Shown: positions 19,537 through 28,859, numbered from the stretch's first letter. The stretch: 64,000 nucleotides of DNA from Mobilibacterium timonense (GCF_900155555.1 NZ_FUHN01000006.1:1-64000), one strand, 5' to 3'. Notes: generated from the sequence alone by a model not told the origin. Numbers and translations are program-made.

Positions 19537-20750
19537 GGTTAATTGTAATATGAAGTTGAACACTAAAACTAAATAAAAGAAGATCCACAGGACCTATCTT
19601 TGGTAGAATTAAGTCACCACACAAAATCACCAAAGGAGATCACCATGGATCGTGACAATTCTACCACACCTGAAAGAGAAAGAGGACAGCATCTCGGATT
19701 CGAAGACAGATGCAGCATCAAGACCTGCAAGAAGTTGGGGATGTCTCTACGCAAAACTGCCGAAGTTGTAAACTGTTCTGCATCCACTGTACTCAATGAG
19801 TTGCGCCGCGGTACAGGAAAGCGCAAAGGCAATCGTGGGAGGTTCCCTGAGTATTCAGCTAAAAGGGGGCAGGCAAATTATGAAACTAACCGGACCCGCT
19901 GTCACAAGCCGCACAAACTAGAAGAAGAAAATCCTTTTATCGATTGGATGGTCAAGCAGGTGCGAGAAAAGCACTGGTCATTGGATTGCTGTGTAGGGTA
20001 CGCCAGACGTAAGAAGCTGTTTCCAAGCGAGTATATCGTCTGCACAAAGACGCTATACCGTGAGCTGTGGGCCGGTAATCTGCCTCTCTCACCATTCGAC
20101 TTGCCTGAAGTTCTCTCCCGCAAGTCGAAGAAGGCCCATACTCGCAAGAACAAGAAGGTCCTCGGCAAGAGCATAGATGATCGTCCAGAGGAAGCATCCA
20201 TGCGCATCGTGTGCGGTCATTGGGAAATAGACACAGTAGTGGGCAAACGAGCTGGCAAGGAATCAGTGGTTCTCACTCTGGTTGAAAAAGTCACTGATTT
20301 CTATCTGGCTATAAAGATTCCCGGCAAAGACTCTGACTCGGTAATGGCTGCAATGGAGACCCTTAGAGAAGAATATGGTGACACACATTTTTCAGAGATC
20401 TTCAAGACCATCACCGCAGATAACGGACCTGAATTTGAAAGGCTCTCTGAACTAAAGTATTGGGGTGTAGGCGTCTACTTTGCTCATCCGTACTCATCCT
20501 GGGAAAGAGGTCAGAACGAGCGACACAACCGTCTCTTTCGCAGATACATTCCGAAAGGAGTGTCCATCGACAAATATTCTGCAGATCAAATACTGAGTTT
20601 TGCCGATGAGATGAACGCTTTGCCGCGAAAACGTCTTGGATACTTTACACCAGAAGAGCTCTTCGACGAATTTCTCGATCAAGTGTATTCAGTTGTCAAA
20701 GTTCAAAGTGCTTAATTTTACGCTAGTGTTCAAGTTGGAATTGCAATTTA
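19537..20750 (+). mobile_element. IS30-family insertion sequence
   Basis: The element is about 1.21 kb. Its ends form imperfect inverted repeats of about 27 bp; the inner 10 bp TTGAACACTA (left, near 19556-19565) is matched on the opposite strand at the right end (TAGTGTTCAA, near 20723-20732). One transposase gene fills the inside. It is bordered by 15-bp direct repeats and interrupts a GtrII-like gene. Confidence 0.85.
19645..20715 (+). CDS. IS30-family transposase
   Basis: The product is 356 residues from ATG 19645, preceded by AAAGGAGATCACC (a TTG at 19600 is a weaker option). An N-terminal helix-turn-helix lies in FEDRCSIKTCKKLGMSLRKTAEVV. The DDE catalytic triad reads Asp196 (HWEIDTV), Asp259 (ITADNGPEF) and Glu292 (RGQNERHNR), with the spacing typical of IS30. 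All three acids are present and no stop interrupts the gene, so the element looks active. Confidence 0.93.
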   Translation: MDRDNSTTPERERGQHLGFEDRCSIKTCKKLGMSLRKTAEVVNCSASTVLNELRRGTGKRKGNRGRFPEYSAKRGQANYETNRTRCHKPHKLEEENPFIDWMVKQVREKHWSLDCCVGYARRKKLFPSEYIVCTKTLYRELWAGNLPLSPFDLPEVLSRKSKKAHTRKNKKVLGKSIDDRPEEASMRIVCGHWEIDTVVGKRAGKESVVLTLVEKVTDFYLAIKIPGKDSDSVMAAMETLREEYGDTHFSEIFKTITADNGPEFERLSELKYWGVGVYFAHPYSSWERGQNERHNRLFRRYIPKGVSIDKYSADQILSFADEMNALPRKRLGYFTPEELFDEFLDQVYSVVKVQSA

Positions 20751-20765
20751 TATTAGAAATTATTA
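20751..20765. repeat. 15-bp target site duplication, right copy
   Basis: TATTAGAAATTATTA, identical to 19522-19536. It restores the interrupted frame when joined to the left flank. Confidence 0.85.
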
Positions 20766-21415
20766 TGCCATTTGGAATGAATGTTTCTTATTTTCTTTCC
20801 GGTGGCACGGTACACTACCTCATGATGTATTCTTTTTGGCTCATTTATTCCTTTCTCCTCATTCTTATTGGTAAAGAGATGCCTGCATCAAATGCAGCGG
20901 AGAACATGAATGTTGCAGTCAAATGCACCGGAGTAGCGGTGATTTTACTGATATTGATTACCAGTATTCAGACAGCAAACGGAGCATACATAAAAAAAGA
21001 AATGGAGGAAAATGCTACATTTTCGACAATGACCAGAGTTATGTATGCCATTGAAAATACAGAGGGATACGAAGAGGGAAAAACAGAGTTGTTATTTGTA
21101 GGTACACCGCAGTATATCAGTAACGACATTTACGGGTCATTAAAAGGCCTGACCGGAATGGAAAGCGGCAGCCCTATAAGTGGTTCCGATTTTTATAGAA
21201 GTTACTTAAAATATGTTCTGGGGATAAACGCGAAAGTTTGTTCAGAAAATGCATCATTGGAGTATAATGAGACGGTAATTGCAATCAAAAAGAGCAAAAT
21301 GCCGGTATTTCCAGAGAAAGGGTTTATTCAGTGGTATGGAGATATTCTGGTAATAAGAATGAGCTAATAGAGTATCGTGAAAGGATCCGTCGTGCTAATA
21401 GAAGGAGGAAGCCAA

Positions 21416-23386
21416 TTGAAGCATAAGTTCGTTATAGCCATAATCACAACAGGCATTTTCCTGTTTGGAGCAGCCGCGGTCTGTGCAGATGATACAAATA
21501 CGACTGTTATGACACAACCTGCGACTGGAACGACATCAGATGAAAATAATGTATTGCTGTCGTCTGAATCGAGTGACGAAAATGGCCAGACTTCTGGCTC
21601 AGTGTCGGCGCCAATAATTCAGGAAGATCTCGGGGAAAACCAGGAGCAGGAAACAACGAGCTCAGAACAGACGACCAGAGAAACCTGGATAAACGAAAAT
21701 GGAAGCAGATATTATTATGATAAAACAGGGAACAAGGTAAAGGGTATCAGTAAAATCGGGGATACAATTTACTATTTTGATCCTGGTACGGGAGCGTTGA
21801 TACAGGAAGCTGGTTGGAAAGATTGGAACGGGAAAAAATACTATACTAACTCACAGGGAATCGCTTTCGCGGGAATGTTTATTTCCTTCGGTATTCCAAG
21901 GTACTACATGGGCAGCGATGGAGCAGTGATGACAGGACTGTTCACTGCAGCGGATGGCCGCAGGTATAATGCCGATGAAACAGGGCAGGTAATAGACAAA
22001 GCCCAGTGGATAGAGAAAGACGGCAAAAAGTATTATTCGAACGGTCAGGGAGAGTTATACAGGAATCAGTTCATCTCGTTCGGGACTCCGCGCTATTACA
22101 TGGGCAGCGATGGAGCAGTGATGACAGGACTGTTCACTGTAGCGGATGGCCGCAGGTATAATGCCGATGAAACAGGGCAGGTAATAAACAAAGCTCAGTG
22201 GATAGAGCAAGAAGGTAAGAAATATTATTCGAACGGTCAGGGAGAGTTATACAGGAATCAGTTCATCTCATTCGGAACTCCGCGCTACTACATGGGCAGC
22301 GATGGAGCAGTGATGACAGGACTGTTCACTGCGGCGGATGGCCACAGGTATAATGCTGATGAAACAGGGCAGATAATAGACAAAGCCCAGTGGATAGAGA
22401 AAGACGGCAGGAAATATTATTCGAATGGGCAGGGAGAGTTATACAGGAATCAGTTCATCTCGTTCGGGACTCCGCGCTACTACATGGGCAGCGATGGAGC
22501 AGTGATGACAGGACTGTTCACTGCAGCGGATGGCCGCAGGTATAATGCTGATGAAACAGGGCAGATAATAGACAAATCCCAGTGGATAGAGAAAGACGGC
22601 AGGAAATATTATTCGAATGGGCAGGGAGAGTTATACAGGAATCAGTTCATCTCGTTCGGGACTCCGCGCTACTACATGGGCAGCGATGGAGCAGTGATGA
22701 CAGGACTGTTCACTGCAGCGGATGGCCGCAGGTATAATGCCGATGAAACAGGGCAGATAGTGAACAAGGCTCAGTGGATAGAGAAAGACGGCAGGAAATA
22801 CTTTTCAGATTCACAGGGCGAACTATATATGAACTGTATTATCAGTTTCGGAAATGATCATTATTATCTGGGGAATGATGGGGCTCTTGTTACAGGTTCA
22901 TTTTATTATGATGGCTCAAGATACACGACAAACGACAAAGGTGTAATAAATGAACCAATTGTCCATACCTGGATGAGTAATATGAACTCTCTGGCGAGAA
23001 GCATGTGGAGTTCGACAAACTATAAGATATTAGTGGATAGACATACTAATGTTTTGGGGGTTTATCAGCTGTCAGGCGGGTCGTGGAATCCGATAGCATT
23101 CTGGAGCTGTTCTACCGGGGCATCACAAACGCCGACGCCTTCCGGGATCTTTCAGACAGGGCTGAAAGGATATTCTTTTGGGCACGGATACACATGTTAT
23201 TACTGGACTGGCTTCATTGGATCTCAATATCTATTCCACTCAACTTTATATAGCCAGGGAACGTTTAACTCTATCGATAGTAGATTAGGCTTGAATATAT
23301 CACACGGGTGCGTGAGGCTGGCAATTGAAAGTGCAAAGTGGATATATGATAATATTCCGACCGGCACAGCAGTTAGAATCTACTAA
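21416..23386 (+). CDS. secreted YkuD L,D-transpeptidase with wall-binding repeats
   Basis: I chose TTG 21416 (656 residues) because AGGAGG at 21403-21408 lies 7 nt upstream and the protein then begins MKHKFVIAIITTGIFLFGAA, a normal signal peptide. A GTG at 21377 would add 13 residues in front. A Ser/Glu/Thr-rich linker is followed by five near-identical 64-residue repeats (RYYMGSDGAVMTGLFT...) and one diverged copy. The C-terminal domain ends LGLNISHGCVRLA, with His630 and Cys632 as the YkuD active site. The enzyme would form 3-3 peptidoglycan cross-links or attach proteins to the wall outside the cell. Confidence 0.88.
   Translation: MKHKFVIAIITTGIFLFGAAAVCADDTNTTVMTQPATGTTSDENNVLLSSESSDENGQTSGSVSAPIIQEDLGENQEQETTSSEQTTRETWINENGSRYYYDKTGNKVKGISKIGDTIYYFDPGTGALIQEAGWKDWNGKKYYTNSQGIAFAGMFISFGIPRYYMGSDGAVMTGLFTAADGRRYNADETGQVIDKAQWIEKDGKKYYSNGQGELYRNQFISFGTPRYYMGSDGAVMTGLFTVADGRRYNADETGQVINKAQWIEQEGKKYYSNGQGELYRNQFISFGTPRYYMGSDGAVMTGLFTAADGHRYNADETGQIIDKAQWIEKDGRKYYSNGQGELYRNQFISFGTPRYYMGSDGAVMTGLFTAADGRRYNADETGQIIDKSQWIEKDGRKYYSNGQGELYRNQFISFGTPRYYMGSDGAVMTGLFTAADGRRYNADETGQIVNKAQWIEKDGRKYFSDSQGELYMNCIISFGNDHYYLGNDGALVTGSFYYDGSRYTTNDKGVINEPIVHTWMSNMNSLARSMWSSTNYKILVDRHTNVLGVYQLSGGSWNPIAFWSCSTGASQTPTPSGIFQTGLKGYSFGHGYTCYYWTGFIGSQYLFHSTLYSQGTFNSIDSRLGLNISHGCVRLAIESAKWIYDNIPTGTAVRIY
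21895..22895 (+). repeat. 192-bp repeats in the YkuD protein
   Basis: Blocks starting near 21901, 22093, 22285, 22477 and 22669 repeat every 192 bp, with almost no difference even at third codon positions, which points to recent duplication or gene conversion. The sixth unit, near 22861 (HYYLGNDGA), is diverged. Confidence 0.85.
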
Positions 23387-23409
23387 GGTCGAATGGGGGC
23401 ACCAAGGAA

Positions 23410-25440
23410 ATGAGACATAAATTTTTTGTGGCTTTATTCACAGTAGCATACATAATTATTGGAGGAGGTTTTGTAAATGCTGATGAATCGAATGCGTTGC
23501 AAAATATCACGAATGGAAGTGCTGTAAAAACCGAAGTTGCGATATCAGATCAGTATTCTGATCATCAAAGCGGAGAATCGAAAAGAACTGAAGAAGCCAA
23601 TGGCCTTTTTAGTGAAGGAAATGAGATCAAGGGAAATGAAGAGACTGGTGCAACAATAGACGAGCCTGAACAGCAGGATGTACAGAACATAATAAACAGC
23701 ACAGAAGAAAACAAAAATGAAGTTCAGCCAGTTACAGGAAGTGAGGGAAATTGTGATTCCTGGATCCAGGAGAATGGAAATAAGTATTATCTGGATAAAA
23801 CTGGTGAAAAAGTAAAGGGTATAGCTGTTGTATCCGGCAGCGTTTACTATTTCGATAAAGATACTGGAGCATTAAAAGAATCTGCTGGTTGGGTCGAGTG
23901 GAATGGAGAAAGATATTTTACGGATCCATCTGGAAAAGCTTATGTGGATCAGTTCATCACATTTGGATCAATGCGGTATTACATGGGATCAGATGGATCT
24001 GTGCAGACGGGAATAATCACAGCTGCTGACGGAAGAATGTACAATGCGGATGAAACCGGTCTGGTGATAAACAAAGCCCAGTGGATAGAGGAAAATGGAA
24101 AAAGACTTTTTTCAAACAGCAATGGACAGCTGTATCAGAACCAGTTTATTACGTTTGGTGCACAGAGATACTACATGGGATCGGATGGATCTGCGCAGAC
24201 AGGCATTTTTACAGATGCTGACGGAAGAATGTACAATGCGGATGAAACCGGTCTGGTGATCAGCAAGGCTCAGTGGATAGAGCAGAATGGTGAAAGGTAT
24301 TTTGCAAATGGCAATGGACAACTGTACCAGAACCAGATGATCACGTTCGGAACACAGAAATATTACATGGGATCAGATGGGTCTGCGCAGACGGGAATAA
24401 TTACAGCTGCTGACGGAAGAATGTACAATGCGGATGAAACCGGTCTGGTGATAAATAAAGCCCAGTGGATAGAGAAAAACGGAAAAAGATTTTTTTCGAA
24501 CAGCAATGGACAGCTGTATCAGAACCAGTTTATTACGTTTGGTGCACAGAGATACTACATGGGATCGGATGGATCTGCTCAGACGGGAATATTCACAGCC
24601 TCTGACGGAAGAATGTACAATGCAGATGAGACAGGTCTGGTGATCAGCAAGGCTCAGTGGATAGAGCAGAATGGTAAAAGGTATTTTGCAAATGGCAATG
24701 GACAACTGTACCAGAACCAGATGATCACGTTCGGAACGCAGAGATATTACATGGGATCGGATGGATCTGCGCAGATAGGAGTTTTCACAGCCTCTGACGG
24801 AAGAATGTACAATGCAGATGAGACAGGTCTGGTGATCAGCAAGGCTCAGTGGATAGAGCAGAATGGTAAAAGATACTATTCTGATGGGTCAGGAGAGTTA
24901 TATAGAAATAGATTTATTTCTTTTGGATCAACATACTATTATATGGGAGCAGATGGAGCCGCTGTAACGAAAAGCTTTACTAAGTGGGGGGATGTTTACA
25001 ACCCGGATCAGACTGGCGCAATAGTAAACATGCCAGAAGGTTTCTGGTTTTGGAGCAGGATTTCGTCAGTAGCGGAATCTCTCGGCAACAGTCTCTGGAA
25101 TGCTTACAATTGGATCGCCGGATTCAGTAGATATTACCTCACAAGTGATGGCCGCACCAGCTGGCCTATCATGAGCTCCAGGGATTACGCTATTTACGGA
25201 TTGAACCATCATGGTGGAGACTGCATCGTCATGGCCAGCACCCTCAGATATATTGCCGAGTATCTTGGATACAACGCTATACAGCGTTTCGGATATGTGG
25301 GCAGCGCCACACATTCCTGGGTCGAGATCAACGGAAAGGTCTATGATGCCAACTTCAAGAATGAGACCGGGCGCAACGGCTTTGGTATCAGCTATGGGCA
25401 GAGAGGCACCTGGAAGTATCGTATCGTAAAGAACATTTAA
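23410..25440 (+). CDS. secreted transglutaminase-like protein with wall-binding repeats
   Basis: The product is 676 residues. A signal peptide (MRHKFFVALFTVAYIIIGGG...) is followed by an acidic linker and six copies of the 64-residue repeat (RYYMGSDGSAQTGIFTA...). The C-terminal domain (about 540-676) has a transglutaminase/papain-like triad: Cys605 in HHGGDCIVMAS, His635 in SATHSWVEI and Asp646 in KVYDANF. Such domains act as peptidases or cross-linking enzymes at the bacterial surface. Base composition rises in GC from about 25.06 kb, inside this gene, so the catalytic end may have a different origin from the repeats. Confidence 0.8.
   Translation: MRHKFFVALFTVAYIIIGGGFVNADESNALQNITNGSAVKTEVAISDQYSDHQSGESKRTEEANGLFSEGNEIKGNEETGATIDEPEQQDVQNIINSTEENKNEVQPVTGSEGNCDSWIQENGNKYYLDKTGEKVKGIAVVSGSVYYFDKDTGALKESAGWVEWNGERYFTDPSGKAYVDQFITFGSMRYYMGSDGSVQTGIITAADGRMYNADETGLVINKAQWIEENGKRLFSNSNGQLYQNQFITFGAQRYYMGSDGSAQTGIFTDADGRMYNADETGLVISKAQWIEQNGERYFANGNGQLYQNQMITFGTQKYYMGSDGSAQTGIITAADGRMYNADETGLVINKAQWIEKNGKRFFSNSNGQLYQNQFITFGAQRYYMGSDGSAQTGIFTASDGRMYNADETGLVISKAQWIEQNGKRYFANGNGQLYQNQMITFGTQRYYMGSDGSAQIGVFTASDGRMYNADETGLVISKAQWIEQNGKRYYSDGSGELYRNRFISFGSTYYYMGADGAAVTKSFTKWGDVYNPDQTGAIVNMPEGFWFWSRISSVAESLGNSLWNAYNWIAGFSRYYLTSDGRTSWPIMSSRDYAIYGLNHHGGDCIVMASTLRYIAEYLGYNAIQRFGYVGSATHSWVEINGKVYDANFKNETGRNGFGISYGQRGTWKYRIVKNI
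23965..24960 (+). repeat. 192-bp repeats in the transglutaminase-like protein
   Basis: The YYMGSDG blocks occur about every 192 bp from 23970 onward. Alternate copies are the closest to each other (units with GAQRYYMG against units with GTQRYYMG), suggesting duplication of a two-unit block. Confidence 0.75.
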
Positions 25441-25484
25441 ATATACTTGAGCATAAACAAGTAGGACAGAAGGAGAAGAAGCAT

Positions 25485-26168
25485 ATGTATCGTAAAGCAA
25501 AGCTGACAGGACTCGTAGCCGTGTTCATTGCTATGTGTCTTGTATTCACCGGCTGTGGATCCAGTCAGAAAGAAGAGAAGAAGGCGCCGGAGGGAGCTTT
25601 TATCACGGTCGAGAATCAGACAGGGAAGGACATCACGGCTCTGCAGATCAGGAAGACCGGGGATCAGGATTTTGGAGACTCGCTTCTTGCCAAGGACAAG
25701 ACCATCAAGAATGAAAAGAAATCAAAGGTGAAGTTCCAGAAAAAGGCTTTCACAAAAAAGCAGAAGCAGCAGAAATTTGATATTCAGCTGACTTACTCGG
25801 ATGGGTCTACTGCCACATTGAGCGAAGTTCCACTGGCCGATGTAAAAAAGTCTATGACCATTCAGACCGGAGATGACATTACATACGTTTCGTATACTTC
25901 AATAAAATCCGGCGACAAGACCGACACTAAGGATGTGGAATTGAAGATCAAGGCAGCGGCAGATGCGGCTCAGCAGCAGGCGGCGGCGGCAGCGGCCCAG
26001 CAGCAGGCGGCGAGCACAGGCGCTTCTTCATCTACGGGTCAGCGTCAGACGGCTGTATCGGGCAGCACTGGTTCTGCTTCGGCAGGATCATCGGGGGCTT
26101 CAGGTTCTTCCGGACAGGCGGCAAGCGATGATAAGTGCGTCGACCCGAATGAGGACGTTTATAACTAA
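25485..26168 (+). CDS. predicted lipoprotein with low-complexity tail
   Basis: The 227-residue protein begins MYRKAKLTGLVAVFIAMCLVFTGCGSS; the lipobox FTGC makes Cys24 the likely lipidated residue. A small folded domain follows (about 35-135, FITVENQTGKDITALQIRKTG...). The rest is an Ala/Gln-rich stretch and a Gly/Ser-rich tail ending DDKCVDPNEDVYN. The start follows AGAAGGAGAAGAAGCAT. I do not recognise the family. It stands alone between the wall-enzyme genes and the Dlt-like set. Confidence 0.75.
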   Translation: MYRKAKLTGLVAVFIAMCLVFTGCGSSQKEEKKAPEGAFITVENQTGKDITALQIRKTGDQDFGDSLLAKDKTIKNEKKSKVKFQKKAFTKKQKQQKFDIQLTYSDGSTATLSEVPLADVKKSMTIQTGDDITYVSYTSIKSGDKTDTKDVELKIKAAADAAQQQAAAAAAQQQAASTGASSSTGQRQTAVSGSTGSASAGSSGASGSSGQAASDDKCVDPNEDVYN

Positions 26169-26188
26169 AAAACAAGAATTACAGAGAT

Positions 26189-26214
26189 TGCGTGTGGGGT
26201 CAGGCTCACACGCA
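26189..26214 (+). terminator. stem-loop after the lipoprotein gene
   Basis: TGCGTGTG (26189-26196) and CACACGCA (26207-26214) form a perfect 8-bp stem 20 nt after the stop. The T-run is weak (TTTGCTG), so termination may be partial. Confidence 0.45.
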
Positions 26215-26270
26215 TTTGCTGTAAGAAGATAAATGGACAATAGATAAATAGAAAGAACAATTGTTGATCT

Positions 26271-27797
26271 ATGGAAGTTACCAGCCTGATTTTCCCGGCA
26301 TTCGTGATGCTGGGGGCAATAATATACTGGAATGTCAAGGGTAGGTATCAGTGGGTAGTCCTGCTGGTATTGAGCCTTGTTTTTTACTGTACATATGTGG
26401 CGCCCGTGACCTTTATTTACGTGCTCATCAGCACCTTCACAGCATATGGAGCTGCAATATTCTTCGAACGTTCCGGGAGTGAAAGAAGGAACAGGATAGT
26501 TGTCGTGCTGGCTATTCTGGTGGACATGGGCATCCTTGCCGTATTGAAGTACACCAATCTTGTCATCAGGACGTGGAACTTCTTCGGGAGCCTCAGGTCT
26601 GATGACTTTTCGGCATCTCCGCTCGTCCACTGGGCGGCTCCGTTAGGTATCAGCTTCTTTACACTGCAGATCGTATCATATCTGATCGACTGCTATCGCG
26701 GGGAACTTCAGCCCGAAAAAAACCCACTGAAGCTGCTCCTCTTTACGTGCTATTTTCCAATGATGATCTCTGGTCCGATCTGCAGATACGGAGAGATGAG
26801 AGACCAGTTGTCAGCAGAGCAACATTTCCAGTACGAGCGCGTCACAAGAGGCCTGAAGAGGATGGCCTTTGGCGCAATGAAAAAGATGGTGGTGGGAAAC
26901 AGGATATTGATAGTAGTAAATATTCTGGACGGCGACACCGCCAGGTACGACGGGGCGTATATCTGGCTATCAGCGATACTGTATACGGTTTTCCTGTATG
27001 CGGACTTTTCGGGCTGCATGGACATCGTGCTGGGTGCATCCGAAATATTCGGGATAGACATGCCGGAGAACTTCCGCGCACCGTTCCTGTCACGATCCAC
27101 TCAGGAGTTCTGGAGAAGGTGGCACATCACACTGGGCGCGTGGCTGAGAGACTACGTCCTGAATTCTCTTCTCAAATCAAGAGCCTTCATCAACATGACA
27201 AAGGCCATCAGAAAAAGATACGGAAAGAAGGCGGGACGCAGGATCCCTGCATATCTCTCCATGCTCGTGGTATGGTTTGCCATGGGGCTGTGGCATGGAA
27301 ACAGCTGGAAGTACATCCTCGGAGAGGGCATGTGGTTCTGGCTTGTGATAGTCCTCGGAATGATGTTCGAGGATCAAAATATAAAACTGATGAAGCTCCT
27401 GCACATCGACAGCAAGGCGGGTTATTGGCACGCATTCCAGTCCGTCAGGACGTTCCTCATAGCGAGCGTCGGAAATTTCTTTTTTAAGGCTGCCTCGATG
27501 CCGGACGCGATACGAAGAATAACGATCGGCTTTACCACGCACTGGGATCCGTCTTTGATATTGCAGCTTCCGTATTTGAACAGAAATACAGGAGGGACAG
27601 CAGGCCTGTGCCTGGTGCTCGCTGGCCTGGTGCTGATCGTGATCGCAGACGTTTTCAAGTACAGGGAAAAGGATGTGAACGTTGTTATAGCAAGTCGTCC
27701 GGCAGTGGTGAGATGGGGGCTGTACACGGTTGTACTTGCCATGATATTCATGTCGCTGAGCGTACAGTCTGCGCCGTTCGCCTACGCTCAATTTTAG
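26271..27797 (+). CDS. MBOAT-family O-acyltransferase (DltB/AlgI-like)
   Basis: The 508-residue protein has about 10-12 membrane segments and the MBOAT signature: GISFFTLQIVSYLID, YFPMMISGPICRY, RSTQEFWRRWHITLGAWLRDY with His285, and the catalytic His342 in AMGLWHGNSWKYI. Such proteins pass an acyl group from a carrier or acyl-CoA through the membrane to an extracellular polymer. The next three genes encode a DltD-like protein, an adenylating enzyme and a carrier protein, so a DltB-like role (aminoacyl transfer to a wall polymer) is inferred. Confidence 0.85.
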   Translation: MEVTSLIFPAFVMLGAIIYWNVKGRYQWVVLLVLSLVFYCTYVAPVTFIYVLISTFTAYGAAIFFERSGSERRNRIVVVLAILVDMGILAVLKYTNLVIRTWNFFGSLRSDDFSASPLVHWAAPLGISFFTLQIVSYLIDCYRGELQPEKNPLKLLLFTCYFPMMISGPICRYGEMRDQLSAEQHFQYERVTRGLKRMAFGAMKKMVVGNRILIVVNILDGDTARYDGAYIWLSAILYTVFLYADFSGCMDIVLGASEIFGIDMPENFRAPFLSRSTQEFWRRWHITLGAWLRDYVLNSLLKSRAFINMTKAIRKRYGKKAGRRIPAYLSMLVVWFAMGLWHGNSWKYILGEGMWFWLVIVLGMMFEDQNIKLMKLLHIDSKAGYWHAFQSVRTFLIASVGNFFFKAASMPDAIRRITIGFTTHWDPSLILQLPYLNRNTGGTAGLCLVLAGLVLIVIADVFKYREKDVNVVIASRPAVVRWGLYTVVLAMIFMSLSVQSAPFAYAQF

Positions 27798-27812
27798 AAG
27801 AGGAGACTTTTT

Positions 27813-28850
27813 ATGGAAAAAATAAAATTCACATTAAAATGCCTCCTGGTCGTGGCGATCGCGATGGTGCTGAATTGGTGCGTCGTTGATGATGTCCATT
27901 CCTATACAAGGCTCATGCTCCATGAGATGCACAGCAGCGATGACATAGATACGCTGATAGTGGGAGGATCAGAGGTCTTCAAGGCATATGATCCCGAGGT
28001 GCTGAGCAAGGCAACTGGAGACAGGTTTTTCAACGCCGGTTCCGCCAGCCAGCAGATGGGAGGTTCTCTGGCGATGATAAAGGAGGCCGAGCGCACAAAT
28101 GACCTGAAGACCGTAATGCTGGATGTCGATTTTCCACGAAATCAAAGCGATGAAGAGGGCGCACTCCAGACGTATCTGCTCACGGACTATATGTCCATGA
28201 GCAGCAACAAATACGAATATTTGTGGAAAAGCCAGGGGTTCACGGGCATCGAGAACGATTTTATCCCCGCTATCCACAGAAACGGAGATCCTGTGGAGCT
28301 GATCCCGGAGAAGCTGTCTGCACCGTATAGGAATTGGAAATACGATTACGTGACTTATGGTAGTGAGGCATACAGGGGAGACGGATTCGTCTACAGCAAC
28401 GGGCACGCCGATCAGAACGTAACGTATGAGGTTGAGGAGGATATCGAGCCTGGCCACATCATGTCCGATCACGCCATGAGCCAGCTTAAAGCGATAACCA
28501 GCTATTGCAAAGCTCACGACATACAACTGATCCTGGTGGAAACTCCTTATCCGGATGCTACGCTGCTCAAGGAAAATTATCAGTCGTATATCGATGGCGT
28601 GCGGTCGTTTGCGGAGAAGAACGGCCTGCAGTACTGGAATTTCAATCTGCTGAAAAAGGGGTACATAACATTCGGATACGACGATTATCTCGATGCCGTT
28701 CACCTGAACGGACATGGGGCTGAGAGGTTTTCGAAGACAGTGGCGACCATTTACAATGGATCAAAATACGGCGTGACGAAACCGGATGACGTATTCTACA
28801 GCGACTATGCAGACAAGATAAGATACAACGCAGATGAGACTGTGAGGTGA
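27813..28850 (+). CDS. DltD/AlgJ-like SGNH-fold membrane-anchored protein
   Basis: The 345-residue protein has one N-terminal membrane anchor (about 6-24) and an extracytoplasmic domain. DTLIVGGSEVFKAYDPEVL places Ser53 at the SGNH nucleophile position, and DAVHLNGHGAERF near the end gives the Asp294-x-x-His297 pair. The usual GSSH/GDSH motif reads GGSE here. It sits 15 nt after the MBOAT gene, as dltD and dltB are usually partnered. It probably takes part in transfer of the acyl group to, or its release from, the surface polymer. Confidence 0.72.
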   Translation: MEKIKFTLKCLLVVAIAMVLNWCVVDDVHSYTRLMLHEMHSSDDIDTLIVGGSEVFKAYDPEVLSKATGDRFFNAGSASQQMGGSLAMIKEAERTNDLKTVMLDVDFPRNQSDEEGALQTYLLTDYMSMSSNKYEYLWKSQGFTGIENDFIPAIHRNGDPVELIPEKLSAPYRNWKYDYVTYGSEAYRGDGFVYSNGHADQNVTYEVEEDIEPGHIMSDHAMSQLKAITSYCKAHDIQLILVETPYPDATLLKENYQSYIDGVRSFAEKNGLQYWNFNLLKKGYITFGYDDYLDAVHLNGHGAERFSKTVATIYNGSKYGVTKPDDVFYSDYADKIRYNADETVR

Positions 28851-28859
28851 TGTGATAAG

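Larger units (their letters stand above)
18561..21367 (+). pseudogene. GtrII-type membrane glucosyltransferase split by IS30
   Basis: The 5' part (18561-19536) encodes a membrane protein with FAHLLLSHDSLNEFFSWGD and many helices, as in the Glucos_trans_II (GtrII) family. The 3' part (20766-21367) continues it through IIMPFGMNVSYFLSGG to LVIRMS. Removing the element plus one copy of the 15-bp duplication rejoins the codons as VLEII-MPFGMN with the frame intact, giving an ancestral protein of about 525 residues. As it stands the first part runs 6 codons into the element and stops (330 aa). It would have transferred glucose from the lipid carrier supplied by GtrA/GtrB to a surface polymer. Confidence 0.85.

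Noticed and set aside
20636..21367. Independent gene starting inside the IS element
   Set aside because: The first part is transposase-overlapping and IS-end sequence. From 20766 it is the 3' part of the split GtrII-like gene.
21895..24960. Intergenic or CRISPR-type repeats
   Set aside because: The 192-bp period is exactly 64 codons in an open frame and encodes the wall-binding module.
13917..25440. Choline-binding proteins in the strict sense
   Set aside because: The repeats resemble choline/glucan-binding repeats in their aromatic-Gly pattern, but the ligand cannot be told, so I use the neutral term wall-binding.
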